From contig NZ_CM001437.1 of NCBI RefSeq assembly GCF_000243275.1, positions 436,459 to 500,458 on the forward strand: 64,000 bases of DNA, given 5' to 3'. How positions within the stretch are numbered: position 1 is the stretch's first letter; each line of letters starts with the position of its first letter. Of the stretch, positions 60,695 through 64,000 are shown one piece after another. The notes under the pieces were generated by a model. The model was not told where the DNA came from and did no database searches. It saw only the letters and a program-made list of their open reading frames with translations. The translations under genes and the position numbers were made by a program. This stretch comes from Myroides odoratus DSM 2801. GTDB taxonomy: Bacteria; Bacteroidota; Bacteroidia; Flavobacteriales; Flavobacteriaceae.

Positions 60695-61440
60695 TATCTA
60701 TTTATTGATTGAAGATTAACTTTTCCTTTTCTTCCATTAACAAACCATTCTACACTTTTTATATTAGTAGGTATTGCTCCTCCGTTATAAGGTATTCTTT
60801 TCCCTTTATCATCATAATATGCTTCATGAATTTTTCCACTTTCTTTTGTTGCTCTATTATGCGCTATTGAATAAGTACTTCCCGCAACACCTGATTTAGG
60901 TGATGATACTCCATTTTTCTTTGCTATTAAACCTCCTTGATAACCTTCTGTCACTTCATGTAACACATCTTTACCATTATTGTTGAATGCATCACTTATT
61001 TTTCCTAAAACAATAGGATTGATTTCCTGAGTTGCTACAACAGTGTTTCCATTATCACTTTTAGTTACAGTATTTCCTGAATACGATCCACCAACATACA
61101 AATCACCATCCTGTGTAAACATAGTGTTTTCTGCATATACATTTAAAGTTACAGAAGTATCGTCTAAAGCATTTATAAGGGCTTGAGAATCACTTGATAC
61201 TTTTTTATTATGGTTTAAAGTATAACCAACTTTTCCACTGTCATCCATCGATAAAGTCAAATCGTTTTTAACAGATTTTTGTAATTCATCAAAAGCTTCT
61301 TGCTTCTTTTCACCTTTTATAATTACTTCTTCCCCTATCATTCCTGTTGGGTCTGTAAACATAATCGGGTTATTTCCAACATACGAATACGGTTCCATAG
61401 TTTGTTCCGCCAACGGGTCCACACTCAAAAATACACTCAT
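60694..61440 (-). CDS. Rhs C-terminal toxin module, cassette 2, metallopeptidase-like
   Basis: A 248-residue protein. The Rhs-core end here reads MEPYSYVGNNPIMFTDPTGM, different from that of cassettes 1 and 3. The unique part contains LHEVTEGYQGG (His161, Glu162, Glu165) and AHNRA (His194), an arrangement like zincin-type metallopeptidase sites, though not a perfect HExxH. Upstream the frame is open to 61482 (TGYYYYGARYYDPT). The activity is inferred from this motif alone. It is followed by a coupled lipoprotein gene. Confidence 0.72.
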   Translation of the reverse strand: MSVFLSVDPLAEQTMEPYSYVGNNPIMFTDPTGMIGEEVIIKGEKKQEAFDELQKSVKNDLTLSMDDSGKVGYTLNHNKKVSSDSQALINALDDTSVTLNVYAENTMFTQDGDLYVGGSYSGNTVTKSDNGNTVVATQEINPIVLGKISDAFNNNGKDVLHEVTEGYQGGLIAKKNGVSSPKSGVAGSTYSIAHNRATKESGKIHEAYYDDKGKRIPYNGGAIPTNIKSVEWFVNGRKGKVNLQSINR

Positions 61441-61482
61441 CGTCGGATCGTAATAACGCGCACCATAGTAATAGTAACCTGT

Positions 61483-62330
61483 TTACCTCCTCTTTATTAT
61501 TTTATGTGTAAGGACTCGGTGAATATATCTCACCTATTTAATATTGGTTTTGGTGTTCGATGAATCTACACTGCGTTTCGATTTCCACTGCGTTTCGATT
61601 TGTGGGTCTAATTCTGCACTTCGTGCGGTTCGTTCAACTAAAGCTACTCGCTTTAGTCTCCGAAATCATTAAACTTATACACATTATCATAGTTACTATT
61701 GTTGTGTTCTACCATCAACTCTCCTCACGCAGTGCACCGAATACCAAAACAAATAAAATCATTAATGAGGTAAATGGTAGGTAACCATAGTAATGCGTCG
61801 GCACTCCATTGATGTCTGTAAGGTAAGAAGAATTCTCTCTCATGAAGCCAAAATAAACGCATACAATCTTTTTATTTTCGTTTAGCTGTTTTTGTACTTT
61901 GCAATTGTAGTCTTTAGTTTAATGTAAAAAGTAGTATTTCAAACTACAATTATTTATCGACACTGTCGCAGCCTTCGACTCACTTCGTTCCTCTTTACTA
62001 CTCCATAGACGATAAACTACTTTTAAAACTATAATATAAATACATTGCTACAACCATTTGTTTTTATTGCAATAGATTACGTACTGCAAAACACTTTTTA
62101 AATCAATTGTACGCCTTTAAATTGTAGTCTACGTTGTAATTGTTTGCTATTATAGCGCTAAAAAAGCATTTCCCCTTTTGTCATACTGAACGTAGTGAAG
62201 TAATTGCCCAAAACCCAACTACTCTTTTTACTACTCCATTGTTGCTTTTTTGTAGTCTTCGGCTGTACTTTATGTTTTGAAACACTTTACCATTGTCGTT
62301 GAATAGTCGAAGCCTTTTTTAATGGTGTAA
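61483..62330 (-). repeat. Inter-cassette spacer 2 with broken Rhs core
   Basis: Copy of spacer 1 with the same disrupted Rhs-core pieces, plus an extra insert near 61510-61600. That insert includes the 65-base repeat also seen at 36794-36858. Stretches around 62140-62330 match 60030-60180. No complete gene. Confidence 0.8.
61521..61585. repeat. Dispersed repeat shared with dapD upstream region
   Basis: GAATATATCTCACCTATTTA through CTACACTGCGTTTCG. It differs from 36794-36858 at only two of the first 64 positions. Confidence 0.85.
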
Positions 62331-62420
62331 CGGTGGTGGGGTGTTTTATTTGGTTTACGGTGGACGGTTTACTGTGTACAGTTTTGATTCTCCTTACATT
62401 GAATAATACCTCTGTAAACC

Positions 62421-62480
62421 GTTAACAGTAAACTGTTAACTAAAAACCCCAACGATCCGTTTTGGAAGGTTGGGGTGGTG
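62421..62480 (-). terminator. Conserved terminator after cassette 3 immunity
   Basis: CCCCAAC (62447-62453) / GTTGGGG (62469-62475), preceded by the perfect palindrome GTTAACAGT-AA-ACTGTTAAC (62421-62440). The stretch before it (62340-62440) shares GTTTACGG repeat DNA with 49861-49940. Confidence 0.85.
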
Positions 62481-62482
62481 TT

Positions 62483-63001
62483 TTATTCTTTGTCAATGAC
62501 GACTACCTTTTTTGTTACCCTTACTTCATCTTCTATCCATCTAATTAAATTTTCTCCATTTTCATCTTTTCTATTTAAATCAATAAAAACAGCGTCATTA
62601 ATAATACCATCTATATAATAGTCACCTTTAGTAGGGAATGAAATGTCATAAATTGGTATTAATCTATTATCAATTGCTCCAAATGTATCAGTAACAACTT
62701 TTTTTAAATGAACGATATTTTCTTTTAATTGATTAGTGACTACTAAAGTTACAAAAACATATCTGTTTTTTTGCTTATCTCCAAATTTCTCTATTATAGA
62801 ATCAAAATTACTAACATAATTAATTTTACCATCATAGGAGCTATTTGCATAAACTGTATCAGGAAATTCTATATTATAATCTATAAAATTATCAATTTTA
62901 GATGTCTTAGATTTTTCATTTACCTTATTATGTTCTATTTTTTTACAACCAAAAAATAATAAAAAAATAATACTATATAAAGTTATTTTAAATGTTTTCA
63001 T
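62483..63001 (-). CDS. Candidate immunity lipoprotein of Rhs cassette 3
   Basis: A 172-residue lipoprotein with lipobox LFFGC (Cys19), starting one base after the toxin gene stop. Lys/Glu-rich linker, then FIDYNIEFPDTVYANSSYDGKINYVSNFDSII and a beta-type core ending VRVTKKVVVIDKE. Pattern of a periplasmic or outer-membrane beta-domain (IgG-like). No family recognised. Confidence 0.66.
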   Translation of the reverse strand: MKTFKITLYSIIFLLFFGCKKIEHNKVNEKSKTSKIDNFIDYNIEFPDTVYANSSYDGKINYVSNFDSIIEKFGDKQKNRYVFVTLVVTNQLKENIVHLKKVVTDTFGAIDNRLIPIYDISFPTKGDYYIDGIINDAVFIDLNRKDENGENLIRWIEDEVRVTKKVVVIDKE

Positions 63002-63002
63002 T

Positions 63003-63710
63003 TTATCTTATTTTACTATTAACACGTATTGAATCTCTTTTATCTAATTGTTTAACAAAATCCTCATTTCCTTCATTAATTACTGTATCCTTTACTGCTT
63101 TGTGTACCCTATTTTTATTATAAGCATCCCCTTTAACTACTGAATAAACCGATCTACTCACAGTGGTACTTTTTGATTTGGTGGACATTGGTAAAATATT
63201 TACAGATTCTTCGGATGTATTTCTTTTAATACCTTCATCTTTAAAATAACTCAATACTTTATTCATTAAAGCATAAAAAGCATTTACATCACTATCTCCT
63301 ACTTCAATAGATCCTTGCCCCCTATCTCTTCCTATAGCACTATCCATAGGGTCTGCTCCCATTCCCCAAACCATTACACCATCTTGTTTATTACTTCCTC
63401 TCTTATTAAAATCAGCAATAACATTCCCATTTACTGTAATTTGTCGAGTTGAGCCATCCATTACCAAATGGTCAGTTTTATTCTCCCCATAACTTTGATC
63501 ACTATAACTGTATCCTAAATTAGTATGTCCTTTAACATTTTTACTTCCATCAATCCAAGTAACCTTTTTGGTTTCATTATTCATATACCAATCTTCTCCT
63601 TTCATCCCCGTTGGGTCAATCAAATTAATCGGATTGTTGTGTACATAATGGTATGGTGTCCAACCTGGAAAATCTTCCGCCAACGGGTCCACACTCAAAA
63701 ACACACTCAT
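63003..63710 (-). CDS. Rhs C-terminal toxin module, cassette 3
   Basis: A 235-residue protein with the same Rhs-core end as cassette 1 (DFPGWTPYHYVHNNPINL, then IDPTGM), followed by a linker typical of Bacteroidota Rhs proteins (EDWYMNNETKKVTWIDG, NLGYSYSDQSYGENKTDH). A unique end follows (MGADPMDSAIGRDRGQGSIEVGD, VKGDAYNKNRVHKAVKDTVIN). I do not recognise the catalytic domain. The frame is open upstream to 63752, then closed by TAA. It is coupled to a lipoprotein gene. Confidence 0.72.
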   Translation of the reverse strand: MSVFLSVDPLAEDFPGWTPYHYVHNNPINLIDPTGMKGEDWYMNNETKKVTWIDGSKNVKGHTNLGYSYSDQSYGENKTDHLVMDGSTRQITVNGNVIADFNKRGSNKQDGVMVWGMGADPMDSAIGRDRGQGSIEVGDSDVNAFYALMNKVLSYFKDEGIKRNTSEESVNILPMSTKSKSTTVSRSVYSVVKGDAYNKNRVHKAVKDTVINEGNEDFVKQLDKRDSIRVNSKIR

Positions 63711-63752
63711 CGTCGGATCGTAATAACGCGCACCATAGTAATAGTAACCTGT

Positions 63753-64000
63753 TTACCTCCTCGTTATTATTTTTTTAAGACTCGGTGAATCTCCTTCGTC
63801 GATTTGTGGATCTAACTCTGCACTTCGTGCGGTTCGTTCAACTAAAGCTACTCGCTTTAGTCTCCGAAATCATTAAACTTATACACATTATCATAGTTAC
63901 TGTTGTTGTGTTCTACCATCAACTCTCCTCACGCAGTGCACCGAATACCAAAACAAATAAAATCATTAATGAGGTAAATGGTAGGTAACCATAGTAATGC
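63753..64000 (-). repeat. Inter-cassette spacer 3, cut by the window
   Basis: Third copy of the spacer block with the same broken Rhs-core pieces as 59427-60180 and 61483-62330. It runs off the window at 64000, where either another cassette or the full rhs gene is expected. Confidence 0.8.

Overview
The window is AT-rich chromosomal DNA from a member of the Bacteroidota, most likely a flavobacterium close to Myroides (inference from gene content and style; no marker gene settles the species). Supporting signs are promoter boxes of the TAnnTTTG type, secreted proteins with N-termini typical of flavobacteria, a DapD succinylase route to lysine, CopB-type copper export, and Rhs cores ending in YYYYGARYYDP followed by DPTGM.

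Region 1 (1-12.4 kb): two beta-carbonic anhydrases in tandem, metK behind a probable SAM-II riboswitch, a four-gene operon of secreted lectin-like and surface proteins (3.0-7.4 kb), a Pit phosphate transporter with its DUF47 partner, and a biotin-dependent acyl-CoA carboxylase beta subunit. Region 2 (12.4-25.4 kb): a partly duplicated lipoprotein gene between dispersed repeats, a LysR regulator with a YeiH exporter, a 2OG-Fe(II) dioxygenase, a bestrophin gene broken by one in-frame stop codon, superoxide dismutase, NhaC, a peroxiredoxin-thioredoxin operon, an FMN reductase and a FUSC membrane protein. Region 3 (25.4-37 kb): a copper operon (Cys/His-rich secreted protein, DUF3347 lipoprotein, haem-binding protein, CopB), a winged-helix regulator with creD and two matching operators, aminopeptidase P, an SDR, an amidohydrolase and an alpha/beta-hydrolase-like protein. 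Region 4 (37-49.8 kb): dapD, an LTA-synthase-like enzyme, two glycosyltransferases, a beta-helix lipoprotein, purL, an orphan HigA-like N-domain, a rhodanese, a SWIM-finger/SUKH-like pair and a deoxyribosyltransferase-like protein.

Region 5 (49.9-64 kb, all on the minus strand) is the accessory and most interesting part. It appears to be the downstream tail of an Rhs polymorphic-toxin locus whose main gene would lie beyond position 64000. Three orphan cassettes repeat the same order: a spacer block with a broken Rhs core, then a short Rhs end (DPTGM) fused to a unique C-terminal domain, then a small lipoprotein as candidate immunity, then in two cases a near-identical CCCCAAC/GTTGGGG terminator and in the third a related variant. 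Further left come about a dozen small lipoproteins, secreted or cytosolic proteins. Some still carry decayed toxin tails or repeat scraps just upstream, so the region reads as an archive of captured immunity genes. The toxins and immunity proteins belong to no family I can name; the pairing is inferred from position.

No tRNA, rRNA, CRISPR array, transposase or integrase was recognised.
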